A stretch of 29,835 bases of DNA, taken from positions 1 to 29,835 of the forward strand of contig JBFHML010000029.1 in NCBI GenBank assembly GCA_041594335.1, read 5' to 3'. Of the stretch, positions 7,548 through 14,560 are shown in pieces. A program made the position numbers and the translations under genes. The DNA is from JAGPUQ01 sp041594335 (GTDB taxonomy: Bacteria > Pseudomonadota > Gammaproteobacteria > Pseudomonadales > Porticoccaceae). Below the pieces are notes generated by a model, which saw only the letters and a list, made by a program, of their open reading frames with translations, was not told the DNA's origin and did not search any database. The stretch's first letter is position 1; every line of letters starts with the position of its first letter.

Positions 7548-8033
7548 GTGCTCGATCTATCGAACAACCTGATTCGCCAGGTGGGCCTGCTGTATCGCTA
7601 CATGATGCGGGCCATCGACATCGAAATGGCCGCGCTGGACATCGGCGCTGGGCGCTTTTCTTATCTGTTTATGCTCTACATCGGGGATGGCCTGACCCAA
7701 CAGGAAATGGCGGACCGGCTTCAAGCCGATAAAGCCGCGGTGGCCAGAACGCTCGCGCAGATGGAGCAGCAAGGCTTCGTCCTGCGCCGTAGCGATCCCT
7801 GCGATCGGCGCGTTACCCGCGTCTATCTGACTGATCGCTCCCGGGCTCTGCGCGGCGCCCTGGAAGACGCCATCAACCGCGTCATGGCCCGGATGCGCGG
7901 CGATCTGGGCGCGGACGCTTGGCAGCAACTCGAGTCACAACTCGGCGCCATGCTCGAACGCCTGGACGCCCACTATCAAGTGGGCAACAAGAGCACCCGT
8001 CCTGTTACCCCCTCGCGCGGCGGCAGAGCCTGA
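7548..8033 (+). CDS. MarR-family transcriptional regulator
   Basis: This is a 161-residue protein with the MarR winged-helix layout: an N-terminal dimerisation helix (1-35), recognition region LTQQEMADRLQADKAAVARTLAQMEQQGFVLRR (about 49-81) and the wing signature SDPCDRRVTRVYLTDRSR (82-99). A long C-terminal dimerisation helix follows, then a basic tail rich in Ser, Arg and Gly. The start is GTG with GAGAGG 7 bases upstream. MarR proteins bind palindromic operators, are released by small phenolic or oxidative signals, and usually regulate a neighbouring gene. Here no transporter or redox gene is adjacent: bamD lies upstream on the same strand, and purT lies downstream on the opposite strand with tail-to-tail ends and an 83-base gap. 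Its target cannot be named from the sequence. Confidence 0.9.
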   Translation: MLDLSNNLIRQVGLLYRYMMRAIDIEMAALDIGAGRFSYLFMLYIGDGLTQQEMADRLQADKAAVARTLAQMEQQGFVLRRSDPCDRRVTRVYLTDRSRALRGALEDAINRVMARMRGDLGADAWQQLESQLGAMLERLDAHYQVGNKSTRPVTPSRGGRA

Positions 8034-8116
8034 CCCTGGTTCGCCCGCCAACTCGCCGAGAGCCCAGTGCGGCAGGTCGAGCGCCATCCTCGCTTGAGCC
8101 GGAAATCACGGGCGCG

Positions 8117-9298
8117 TCATAGCGACCATTCAATTTGGTCGCGCATGGCCATGGCCTGTGCCTTTGCCGCGTCGATAGTCTCTCCCCGTGCCAGGCATAC
8201 GCCCATCCGCCGTCGACCGCTGACCGCTGGCTTACCAAACAGCCGCAGCTGGGTATCTGGCGCGGTCAGTGCTTCGTCGAGATTCGAAAAGCGTACCTGA
8301 TTGGAATCTCCGTCCACGAGCAAGGCGGCCGAAGCCGACGGGCCATGCTGCGCGATATTCGGGATAGGCAAACCCAGAATCGCGCGCACATGAAGGGCGA
8401 ATTGCGAAAGATCCTGGGAAATCAGCGTGACCATGCCCGTATCATGAGGCCGGGGGGAAACCTCACTGAAGATGACCTCGTCGCCACGGACAAACAGTTC
8501 CACGCCAAACAATCCGCGACCGCCCAAGGCTTCGGTAATGCGTACGGCCACCTCCTGCGCACGGGCCAGAGCCACCGAAGACATCGGCTGAGGCTGCCAT
8601 GATTCACGGTAATCGCCATCTTCCTGGCGGTGTCCGATCGGCGCGCAGAAAGCAGTCCCACCGATGTGGCGCACCGTCAGCAGCGTAATTTCATAATCGA
8701 ACGCCACAAATCCCTCAACGATCACCCGGCCCGCCCCGGCGCGCCCCCCGGCCTGCGCATAGGACCACGCCGGTGCCAGATCCTCAGCGCAACGGACCAA
8801 GCTTTGCCCTTTACCAGAAGAACTCATGATGGGTTTTACCACGCAGGGCAGTCCGACCGCGGCTGCCGCTTCCCTAAACTCGGCCTCGGTAGAGGCGAAT
8901 CGGTACGCGGAAGTCGGCAGACCTAAAGTCTCCGCGGCAAGTCTACGGATACCTTCGCGGTTCATGGTGAGGTGAGCCGCGCGGGCCGTGGGCACCACCG
9001 TATAGCCTTCCCCCTCTAAGGCTACCAAGGTGTCTGTAGCAATCGCCTCGATCTCAGGGACAATAAAGTCAGGGCGTTCGCGTTCGATGACCGCCCGCAG
9101 TGCGGCACCGTCGAGCATGGACAGCACATGGGAGCGATGAGCCACCTGCATGGCCGGCGCGTCGGGGTACCGATCCACGGCGATCACTTCGCAGCCGAGG
9201 CGTTGCAGCTCGATAGCCACTTCCTTGCCGAGCTCACCCGCACCGCACAAGAGCACGCGGGTCGCAGACGAGGAGTTAGGGGTGCCGAGGGAGGCCAT
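8117..9298 (-). CDS. purT: Formate-dependent phosphoribosylglycinamide formyltransferase PurT (GAR transformylase 2)
   Basis: This is a 393-residue ATP-grasp enzyme that makes formyl-GAR from GAR, formate and ATP in purine synthesis, as a folate-independent alternative to PurN. An N-terminal nucleotide-type fold carries VLLCGAGELGKEVAIELQRLG (15-35). The ATP-grasp core holds TMNREGIRRLAAE, the SSSGKGQ loop and GRAGAGRVIVEG. GHRQEDGDYRESWQPQ and FSEVSPRPHDTGMVTLISQDLS form the metal/substrate region. All blocks match E. coli PurT closely in order and spacing. It is divergent from trhP with a shared 144-base control region. The Shine-Dalgarno before the ATG is weak and overlaps a 10-base palindrome (GGACATGTCC, 9300-9309). 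Confidence 0.96.
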   Translation of the reverse strand: MASLGTPNSSSATRVLLCGAGELGKEVAIELQRLGCEVIAVDRYPDAPAMQVAHRSHVLSMLDGAALRAVIERERPDFIVPEIEAIATDTLVALEGEGYTVVPTARAAHLTMNREGIRRLAAETLGLPTSAYRFASTEAEFREAAAAVGLPCVVKPIMSSSGKGQSLVRCAEDLAPAWSYAQAGGRAGAGRVIVEGFVAFDYEITLLTVRHIGGTAFCAPIGHRQEDGDYRESWQPQPMSSVALARAQEVAVRITEALGGRGLFGVELFVRGDEVIFSEVSPRPHDTGMVTLISQDLSQFALHVRAILGLPIPNIAQHGPSASAALLVDGDSNQVRFSNLDEALTAPDTQLRLFGKPAVSGRRRMGVCLARGETIDAAKAQAMAMRDQIEWSL

Positions 9299-9330
9299 GG
9301 GACATGTCCAAAGTGGCGGAGGTGCCGCGT

Positions 9331-9336
9331 ATTATA
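9331..9336 (-). promoter_or_regulatory. purT -10 element
   Basis: A perfect TATAAT on the minus strand ends 32 bases upstream of the purT ATG, predicting a leader of about 26 bases. No good -35 hexamer stands 16-18 bases upstream, so activation or an incomplete promoter is possible. The palindrome at 9300-9309 would lie within the transcribed leader. Confidence 0.45.
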
Positions 9337-9408
9337 GAAGCGGCGTTGGTCTTGGGCACCCTCGCGCCCGCCGGCTGAAAGCCATTCGGGGATTCGGCTG
9401 CCAACTGA

Positions 9409-9414
9409 TAAAAT
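9409..9414 (+). promoter_or_regulatory. Possible trhP -10 element
   Basis: TAAAAT on the plus strand lies 28 bases before the trhP ATG, in the most AT-rich part of the purT-trhP gap. No convincing -35 is seen, so the call is weak. Confidence 0.3.
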
Positions 9415-9442
9415 AACGGTACATCTCCTCCCGACCACCACC

Positions 9443-10777
9443 ATGAAGCCTGAACTGCTCTCCCCCGCCGGAAGCTACAAGAGCATGCGTTATGCCTTCG
9501 CCTACGGCGCCGACGCGGTCTATGCAGGACAACCGCGCTACAGCCTTAGGGTGCGCAACAACGAATTCAACCGCTTGGAGATCATGGCCGAGGCCGTCGC
9601 CGAGGCGCATCGTGATGGGCGGCAGTTCTATGTCGCAAGCAACGTCTCCCCGCACAACAATAAAGTACGCACCTATCTCCGCGACATGGAGCCCGTGGTG
9701 GAGATGGGACCGGACGCACTGATCATGGCCGACCCCGGGCTGATCATGCTGGTGCGAGAACGTTGGCCCGACCTTCCGATTCACCTGTCGGTACAAGCCA
9801 ATGCGGTCAACTACGCGACCGTGCGTTTCTGGTACCGCCAAGGGATTTCCCGAGTCATTCTTTCGCGGGAACTGTCGCTCGAGGAGATTGCTGAAATCCG
9901 CGATCAATGTCCGGAAATGGAACTGGAGGTTTTCGTCCACGGCGCATTGTGCATTGCCTATTCGGGCCGCTGCCTGTTGTCCGGTTACATGAATCATCGC
10001 GATCCCAATCAGGGCGCCTGCACGAACGCCTGTCGCTGGAAGTACCAGGCCCACGAGGCCGTCCAAGCCGACACCGGCGACATCGTACCCAAGAGGCCGG
10101 GCAACTGGTCACCAGACGCCGCCAACGCCGAGGAGCAGCCGCTGGTGCTACTGCAGGAAGCCAGCCGCCCGGACGACCTCATGCCCGCCTACGAAGACGA
10201 GCACGGCACCTACATCATGAATTCCAAGGACCTGCGTGCCGTGCAGCATGTCCCGGAATTGGTTCGTATGGGCATTCACTCACTGAAGGTGGAGGGCCGC
10301 ACCAAGTCCCATTACTATGTGGCGCGCACGGCACAGACCTATCGCCGTGCCATTGACGAGGCCGTTGCGGGAGCGCCTTTCGACATGGGTCTGATGCGGG
10401 AGCTCGACCATCTCGCCAACCGCGGCTATACCGAGGGTTTCTACCGTCGCCATGTGCCAGAGGCCTACCAGAACTACGACCAAGGCTCTTCGAGCAATAC
10501 CCAGCAGCAATTCGTCGGCGAAGCTTGTGACTTGGATCCCGGGCGCGGCTGGCTCACGATAGACGTCAAGAACCGCTTTGAAGTCGGGGATCGCCTCGAG
10601 CTCATCACGCCGCGCGGTAATGTCGAGTTTCGGTTGGAACAGCTAGAAAACGGGCGCGGCGAGTCCCTGACCGCCGCCCCCGGATCCGGCCACCGGGTCC
10701 GCATCCCGTTGCCAGAGTCCGGGCTCGAGTCGAGCGATGCGGAATTTGCGCTACTGATGCGCCATTTTCGCAGCTAG
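9443..10777 (+). CDS. trhP: Peptidase U32-family tRNA uridine hydroxylation protein TrhP (YegQ)
   Basis: This is a 444-residue protein, near the 453 of E. coli YegQ, and it matches it block by block: KPELLSPAG, MRYAFAYGADAVYAGQPRYSLR at the N-terminus, PVVEMGPDALIMADPGLIMLVRE, IHLSVQANAVN, and the Cys-rich region VFVHGALCIAYSGRCLLSGYMNHRDPNQGACTNACRWKY (about 172-210). EDEHGTYIMNSKDLRA, LKVEGRTKSHYYVARTAQ and a C-terminal beta-barrel domain follow. TrhP uses prephenate-derived chemistry to make 5-hydroxyuridine at the wobble position of certain tRNAs. The conserved cysteines are thought to hold a cofactor or cluster. The membrane J-domain gene starts 11 bases downstream, so the two probably share a transcript. 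Confidence 0.95.
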   Translation: MKPELLSPAGSYKSMRYAFAYGADAVYAGQPRYSLRVRNNEFNRLEIMAEAVAEAHRDGRQFYVASNVSPHNNKVRTYLRDMEPVVEMGPDALIMADPGLIMLVRERWPDLPIHLSVQANAVNYATVRFWYRQGISRVILSRELSLEEIAEIRDQCPEMELEVFVHGALCIAYSGRCLLSGYMNHRDPNQGACTNACRWKYQAHEAVQADTGDIVPKRPGNWSPDAANAEEQPLVLLQEASRPDDLMPAYEDEHGTYIMNSKDLRAVQHVPELVRMGIHSLKVEGRTKSHYYVARTAQTYRRAIDEAVAGAPFDMGLMRELDHLANRGYTEGFYRRHVPEAYQNYDQGSSSNTQQQFVGEACDLDPGRGWLTIDVKNRFEVGDRLELITPRGNVEFRLEQLENGRGESLTAAPGSGHRVRIPLPESGLESSDAEFALLMRHFRS

Positions 10778-10788
10778 CGGAAGATCCG

Positions 10789-11490
10789 GTGGCCAAGCTA
10801 ATCCTGGCAGGTATCGCCGCCTATCTGCTCTGGTACGGCTGGCGATGGAGCCGGCAACTCCGTCGACTGCCTGCCGAACGCCGGCGTGCGCTGGCATGGC
10901 GCGGGTTCTGTACGGCGGCATTGATCATCGCGTTAGGTCTCGTCCTGACCGGTCGAGCACACTGGATTACCGCGGCCCTCGCGGCCCTCCTGCCGGTGGT
11001 ACGCACCGTGTTGAGCGCCGGACTGCGTACCTTGCCGCTACTGCGGCTATGGGGGCGCGCAGGGGGGAACGGTTTCTGTCCGAAGTTCCGTACGGCGGCC
11101 CTAGAAGTCCGGGTGGACCTGAATTCTGGCGTCATCGATGGCCAGGTGCTGCAGGGGCGCCACGCGGGGCAATCGCTGTCGAATTTGAGCCGCCCCGAAC
11201 TCGACGCCCTACTCGCCGAACTCCCCGCGGACGATCGGAAGTCCCGCTGGCTGCTCAACGCCTATCTTGCGCGGCGCTTTCAGGGGAAAGCAGAGGCACC
11301 ACCGGCGGTGGACCGGCCCGATGAGGACGAGGCTTGGCGCATTCTGGGTCTGCGCAAGGGCGCCAGCCGTGAAGAAATCCTCCAGGCACACAAGCGGCTC
11401 ATGCAGCGATTACACCCGGATCGCGGCGGCAACGATTATCTCGCAGCCAAAGTCAATGCGGCACGGGATTTACTGGTTGACGACAACTGA
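10789..11490 (+). CDS. Membrane-anchored J-domain (DnaJ-like) protein
   Basis: This is a 233-residue protein starting at GTG with GGAAG 6 bases upstream. The N-terminal part has hydrophobic segments at about 3-19 and 39-57, and a third at about 60-80. A middle region (about 100-165) is soluble. The C-terminal J domain (about 175-233) reads EDEAWRILGLRKGASREEILQAHKRLM then the invariant HPD in RLHPDRGGNDY. J domains stimulate Hsp70 ATPase. The order (membrane helices, linker, C-terminal J domain without zinc fingers) resembles Tim14/DjlA-like co-chaperones rather than DnaJ, so it likely recruits DnaK to the inner membrane. Its client is unknown. Co-transcription with trhP is likely. Confidence 0.85.
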   Translation: MAKLILAGIAAYLLWYGWRWSRQLRRLPAERRRALAWRGFCTAALIIALGLVLTGRAHWITAALAALLPVVRTVLSAGLRTLPLLRLWGRAGGNGFCPKFRTAALEVRVDLNSGVIDGQVLQGRHAGQSLSNLSRPELDALLAELPADDRKSRWLLNAYLARRFQGKAEAPPAVDRPDEDEAWRILGLRKGASREEILQAHKRLMQRLHPDRGGNDYLAAKVNAARDLLVDDN

Positions 11491-11493
11491 GAC

Positions 11494-11522
11494 TGTCTCC
11501 CAGGGCGCCAGATCTCTATAAT
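11494..11522 (+). promoter_or_regulatory. Promoter of tRNA-Arg(CCU)-rsmE
   Basis: A perfect -10 TATAAT (11517-11522) stands 19 bases before the tRNA. The best-placed -35 is a weak TGTCTC (11494-11499, spacer 17). The bases after the -10 (GGCCCTCC) form a GC-rich discriminator. Such discriminators are typical of stable-RNA promoters that are shut down by ppGpp and DksA. Confidence 0.55.
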
Positions 11523-11541
11523 GGCCCTCCGAACCATCCTC

Positions 11542-11618
11542 GTCCCGGTGGCACAGCTGGATAGCGCGGCCCCCTCCTAAGGGGCAGGTCAGAGGTTCGA
11601 ATCCTCTCCGGGACGCCA
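11542..11618 (+). tRNA. tRNA-Arg, anticodon CCU (codon AGG)
   Basis: The 77-base cloverleaf has acceptor GTCCCGG/CCGGGAC, D arm GCAC/GCGC, anticodon stem GCCCC/GGGGC with loop CTCCTAA (anticodon CCT), a 5-base variable region, T arm AGAGG/CCTCT with loop TTCGAAT, discriminator G and an encoded CCA. The D stem contains one A-C mismatch (third pair); GTGC in place of GCGC would pair perfectly. The rsmE start codon follows after six bases. Confidence 0.97.
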
Positions 11619-11624
11619 ACGCTT

Positions 11625-12386
11625 TTGAATTTACTGCTACTCCATCCCGAGGATTTCATCGCACCCGGGCAAGCACGTATCCATGATCGTCGCTTGCGGC
11701 ATCTGCACGATATTCTCCGCCCCCAGGTCGGCGCCAGCTTGCGCGCAGGCCTGTTGAACGGCAATCTGGGCACCGCGACCCTCACCCGCCTAGACACCGA
11801 GGCCGCTGAATTCTCGGTCAGGCTGGCCGAGGCACCACCAACGCCAGCGCCAGTTGCGCTGATCCTGGCCCTTCCCCGCCCCAAGGTACTGCGCCGCACA
11901 CTGCGTGCAGCGACCTTACTGGGCGTCAAGGAAATTCATTTACTCCAAAGTTGGCGGGTCGACAAAAGCTACTGGCAGACACCGTTATTGACACCCCGGC
12001 ATCTTCGGGAAGAATGTCTGCTGGCCTTGGAGTTGGCACGGGATACACGGTTACCGAAGATTTTCGTCCATCGACTTTTCAGACCCTTCATCGAGGACGA
12101 ACTAGAGACGATTGCCGGCAATCGCTGCCGCTTGATCGCGCATCCTGGCGCCCACCACTCGGTGGGCGAAGCACACAATCCCCCGGCCATTCTGGCGCTC
12201 GGTCCGGAGGGCGGATTTATCCCCTACGAGGTCGAGCGCTTTTTACAACACGGATTCGTTCCGATCTCCCTGGGAGAGCGCATTCTCAGCGTAGAAGTCG
12301 CCTTGGCGGCGGCGCTCGGTGCACTGCGAGAGCACCAGCACCGCGCCAGGGGCTTCAGCGCACCGCCAGACTTCCCGAATGACTGA
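11625..12386 (+). CDS. rsmE: 16S rRNA m3U1498 methyltransferase RsmE
   Basis: This is a 253-residue SPOUT methyltransferase. A PUA-like N-terminal domain (to about 70) is followed by LILALPRPKVLRRTLRAATLLGVKEIHLL and SWRVDKSYW. The C-terminal trefoil knot binds SAM through LALGPEGGF and ISLGERILSVEVALAAALGAL. The RPKVLRR...VDKSYWQ form belongs to an RsmE subfamily that starts MNLLLL, so TTG at 11625 is the expected start. It lies only six bases after the tRNA CCA end, and no Shine-Dalgarno can be seen outside the tRNA. The reading frame contains no ATG codon at all, so initiation must be non-ATG. It is probably read from the tRNA promoter. Its 3' end overlaps apeB by 32 bases, tail to tail. 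Confidence 0.9.
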   Translation: MNLLLLHPEDFIAPGQARIHDRRLRHLHDILRPQVGASLRAGLLNGNLGTATLTRLDTEAAEFSVRLAEAPPTPAPVALILALPRPKVLRRTLRAATLLGVKEIHLLQSWRVDKSYWQTPLLTPRHLREECLLALELARDTRLPKIFVHRLFRPFIEDELETIAGNRCRLIAHPGAHHSVGEAHNPPAILALGPEGGFIPYEVERFLQHGFVPISLGERILSVEVALAAALGALREHQHRARGFSAPPDFPND

Positions 12387-13650
12387 AGCAGTGCTTGGCC
12401 AAGGTGAACAACGCCGCGGTGTCGGCGGCACCCGCAAGTTCGCGAATGGAGTGCATGGCAAAGGTCGGCACGCCCAGATCCAGTGTCGGCACCCCCAGCC
12501 GGGTCGCCGTGATCGGCCCGATGGTACTGCCACAACCCATGTCGTTGCGGGCGACGAAATGCTGCAACGGAACACCCGCCTCCCGTGCCCACTCCCGCAC
12601 CCGAGAAGCTGTCAGGCTGTTAGTGGCATAACGCTGGTTATGATTGATCTTAAGCACCGGCCCCTGATTGAGTAGCGGACCATGGTTGGCGTCGTGGCGC
12701 GCCGGAAAGTTGGGATGAATGCCATGCGCATTGTCGGTGGACAACAACAACGAAGCGGCAAGCGCCCGGCTACGATCGGCAGGATCTGGCAACAGGCGCA
12801 TCAACACGGACTCCAGAAACGGGCCCTGGGCACCACTGGTCGAACCGCTGCCAACCTCTTCATGGTCGCTGCACACTAGCAGACGCGTCTCCTCGCTCTC
12901 CGCTTCGATCAGCGCCCGCATACCCAAATAGCAGCTCAGGAGATTATCCAGGCGCGCCGAGGCGATGAATTCCGACTCCAAACCAATCAACGCCGGCGCC
13001 TGGGTATCATAGAAACAAAGCTCGTAATCCAGCACCTGATCGGCACTGACACCAAGCTCATTCGACAACAGTGCGCGCAGACCCTGACCGTTACCCTCCG
13101 CCAAACGCCCCAATAAGGGGTGGATGTCGGTCTCCGGGTTGATGCTGCGCTGGCGGTTCGCGTCTCGATCCAGATGGATTGCCAGACTGGGAATCACTGC
13201 TACCGGGCGTCGAAGGTCCACTAACCGCGCATGCAACTGCCCCCGTGCGTCGCGTACCACCACGCGCCCAGCCAGCGACAAGTCGCGATCGAACCAGGGA
13301 TTCAGCAATGCACCGCCATAGACCTCGACACCGAGCTGGAGGTAGCCAAACCGATGAGACTCCGGATTGGGGCGCACCATGAGACAGGGGCTATCGGTAT
13401 GAGCGCCCAACATCCGGATACCACTACGCTGCCTGATATCGGCCCCGAGGGCGAAAGCGATGATCGAGGAACCATTGCGCACCGTGTAATAGCGCCCGCC
13501 CGGACGCACCGCCCACTCCTCATCCTCGGAGAGTTCCTCAAACCCAGCCGCAGCGAGCTGCTCGGCCAGAGCCCTAGTGGCGTGGAAAGGGGTCGGAGAT
13601 CGGCTGAGAAAGCCGAGCAGCCCGGTATTGATATCCTCGCCGGGCATCAT
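12355..13650 (-). CDS. apeB: M18-family aminopeptidase (aspartyl aminopeptidase-like, ApeB)
   Basis: This is a 431-residue cytosolic zinc aminopeptidase. The M18 metal and catalytic residues are all visible: His84 in LGAHTDSP, Asp235 in SARLDNL, Glu264-Glu265 in SDHEEVGSGS, Asp306 in STDNAHGIHPN and His400 in FAMHSIRE. The N-terminus LLGFLSRSPTPFHATRALAEQL is the family's. It removes N-terminal, preferentially acidic, residues from peptides. The first of two ATG codons shares one base with the preceding stop (TGATG), and a GGGG ribosome site lies inside the upstream dehydrogenase gene, so the two are coupled. Its last 32 bases overlap convergent rsmE. Confidence 0.94.
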   Translation of the reverse strand: MMPGEDINTGLLGFLSRSPTPFHATRALAEQLAAAGFEELSEDEEWAVRPGGRYYTVRNGSSIIAFALGADIRQRSGIRMLGAHTDSPCLMVRPNPESHRFGYLQLGVEVYGGALLNPWFDRDLSLAGRVVVRDARGQLHARLVDLRRPVAVIPSLAIHLDRDANRQRSINPETDIHPLLGRLAEGNGQGLRALLSNELGVSADQVLDYELCFYDTQAPALIGLESEFIASARLDNLLSCYLGMRALIEAESEETRLLVCSDHEEVGSGSTSGAQGPFLESVLMRLLPDPADRSRALAASLLLSTDNAHGIHPNFPARHDANHGPLLNQGPVLKINHNQRYATNSLTASRVREWAREAGVPLQHFVARNDMGCGSTIGPITATRLGVPTLDLGVPTFAMHSIRELAGAADTAALFTLAKHCFSHSGSLAVR

Positions 13651-14546
13651 CAGTGTGCCCCCTCAGTGCGTCGCGTAGGCCCTTCCAGGCGGGTCAACAA
13701 GCTCGAAGTGTCCCACCGCCCACCACCGGCGGCCTGAACATCGGCATAAAATTGGTCGACCAGCGCTGCGATCGGAAGTCGCGCACCGTTGCGACGCGCC
13801 TCGGCCAACAGAATCTCTAGATCCTTGCGCATCCAATCGACAGCAAAACCGTGCTCGTACTCACCCCGAATCATGGTGCCGTGCCGGTGCTCCATCTGCC
13901 AAGACTGTGCCGCACCCTGGGCGATCACCTCGATCACGGATTCCGCGTCCAGGCCGGCGCGGAGCGCGAAGTGGATTCCTTCAGCGAGCCCTTGTACTAC
14001 ACCGGCAATGCAAATTTGATTCACCATTTTGCACAACTGGCCACTGCCGGCGGGGCCGAGCAGCCGCACCGCGCGCGCATAGTGGTTTAACACTGGAGTC
14101 ACCCGCGCAAAGGTGTCTGGCTCTCCACCGCACATTACTGTGAGACACCCCTGCTGAGCGCCCTGCTCGCCACCACTGACAGGCGCATCGAGAAAACCCA
14201 ACCCGCGGTCGCGACAATAACCGTCCAACTCGCGCGCCAGCTGCGCAGATGCCGTAGTGTGGTCCACGAATACCGCACCGGGAGCCATGGCCGCAAGTGC
14301 TCCTCGATTCCCGACCGCGATTTCGCGCACGTCCTCGTCGCGCCCGACACAAGCAAACACCAATTGAGCATCTGTCGCGGCCTCTGCGGGGGTCGATGCG
14401 ACTCGCCCCCCGAACGCTCGATACCACGCTTCGGCCTTGGCGGGAGTCCGGTTATACACCGTCACCGATAGCCCGGCCCGATGCAGATGGCCGGCCATCG
14501 GGAACCCCATGACGCCCAAACCGATGAAGGCAATTTTTTCTCTCAT
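13650..14546 (-). CDS. NAD(P)-dependent 3-hydroxyisobutyrate dehydrogenase-family oxidoreductase
   Basis: This is a 298-residue beta-hydroxyacid dehydrogenase. A Rossmann nucleotide site FIGLGVMGFPMAGHL lies at 7-21, followed by VYNRTPAKAEAW, whose Arg33 suggests NADP preference. The substrate motif DAPVSGGEQGA is at 120-130, and the catalytic Lys173 sits in GSGQLCKMVNQ. The C-terminal half is helical. The family includes 3-hydroxyisobutyrate, tartronate semialdehyde and succinic semialdehyde/glyoxylate reductases; sequence alone does not tell them apart, and no valine or glyoxylate catabolic gene is nearby. AAGGG lies about 9 bases before the ATG. The gene sits 14 bases after tsaB and overlaps apeB by one base, so it is the middle of a three-gene unit. 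Confidence 0.9.
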   Translation of the reverse strand: MREKIAFIGLGVMGFPMAGHLHRAGLSVTVYNRTPAKAEAWYRAFGGRVASTPAEAATDAQLVFACVGRDEDVREIAVGNRGALAAMAPGAVFVDHTTASAQLARELDGYCRDRGLGFLDAPVSGGEQGAQQGCLTVMCGGEPDTFARVTPVLNHYARAVRLLGPAGSGQLCKMVNQICIAGVVQGLAEGIHFALRAGLDAESVIEVIAQGAAQSWQMEHRHGTMIRGEYEHGFAVDWMRKDLEILLAEARRNGARLPIAALVDQFYADVQAAGGGRWDTSSLLTRLEGPTRRTEGAH

Positions 14547-14560
14547 GTCATCACCCTTGT

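Noticed and set aside
6713..7567. Long open frame (about 284 codons) on the minus strand under bamD
   Set aside because: It is antisense to a clear BamD, its translation matches no known pattern and its composition is that of a mirrored GC-rich gene.
9332..10066. Open frame of about 244 codons on the minus strand over trhP
   Set aside because: trhP matches E. coli YegQ along its whole length, so the antisense frame is a shadow.
11542..11618. tRNA gene as an integration site for a mobile element
   Set aside because: No integrase, no repeated copy of the tRNA 3' end and only core genes follow it.
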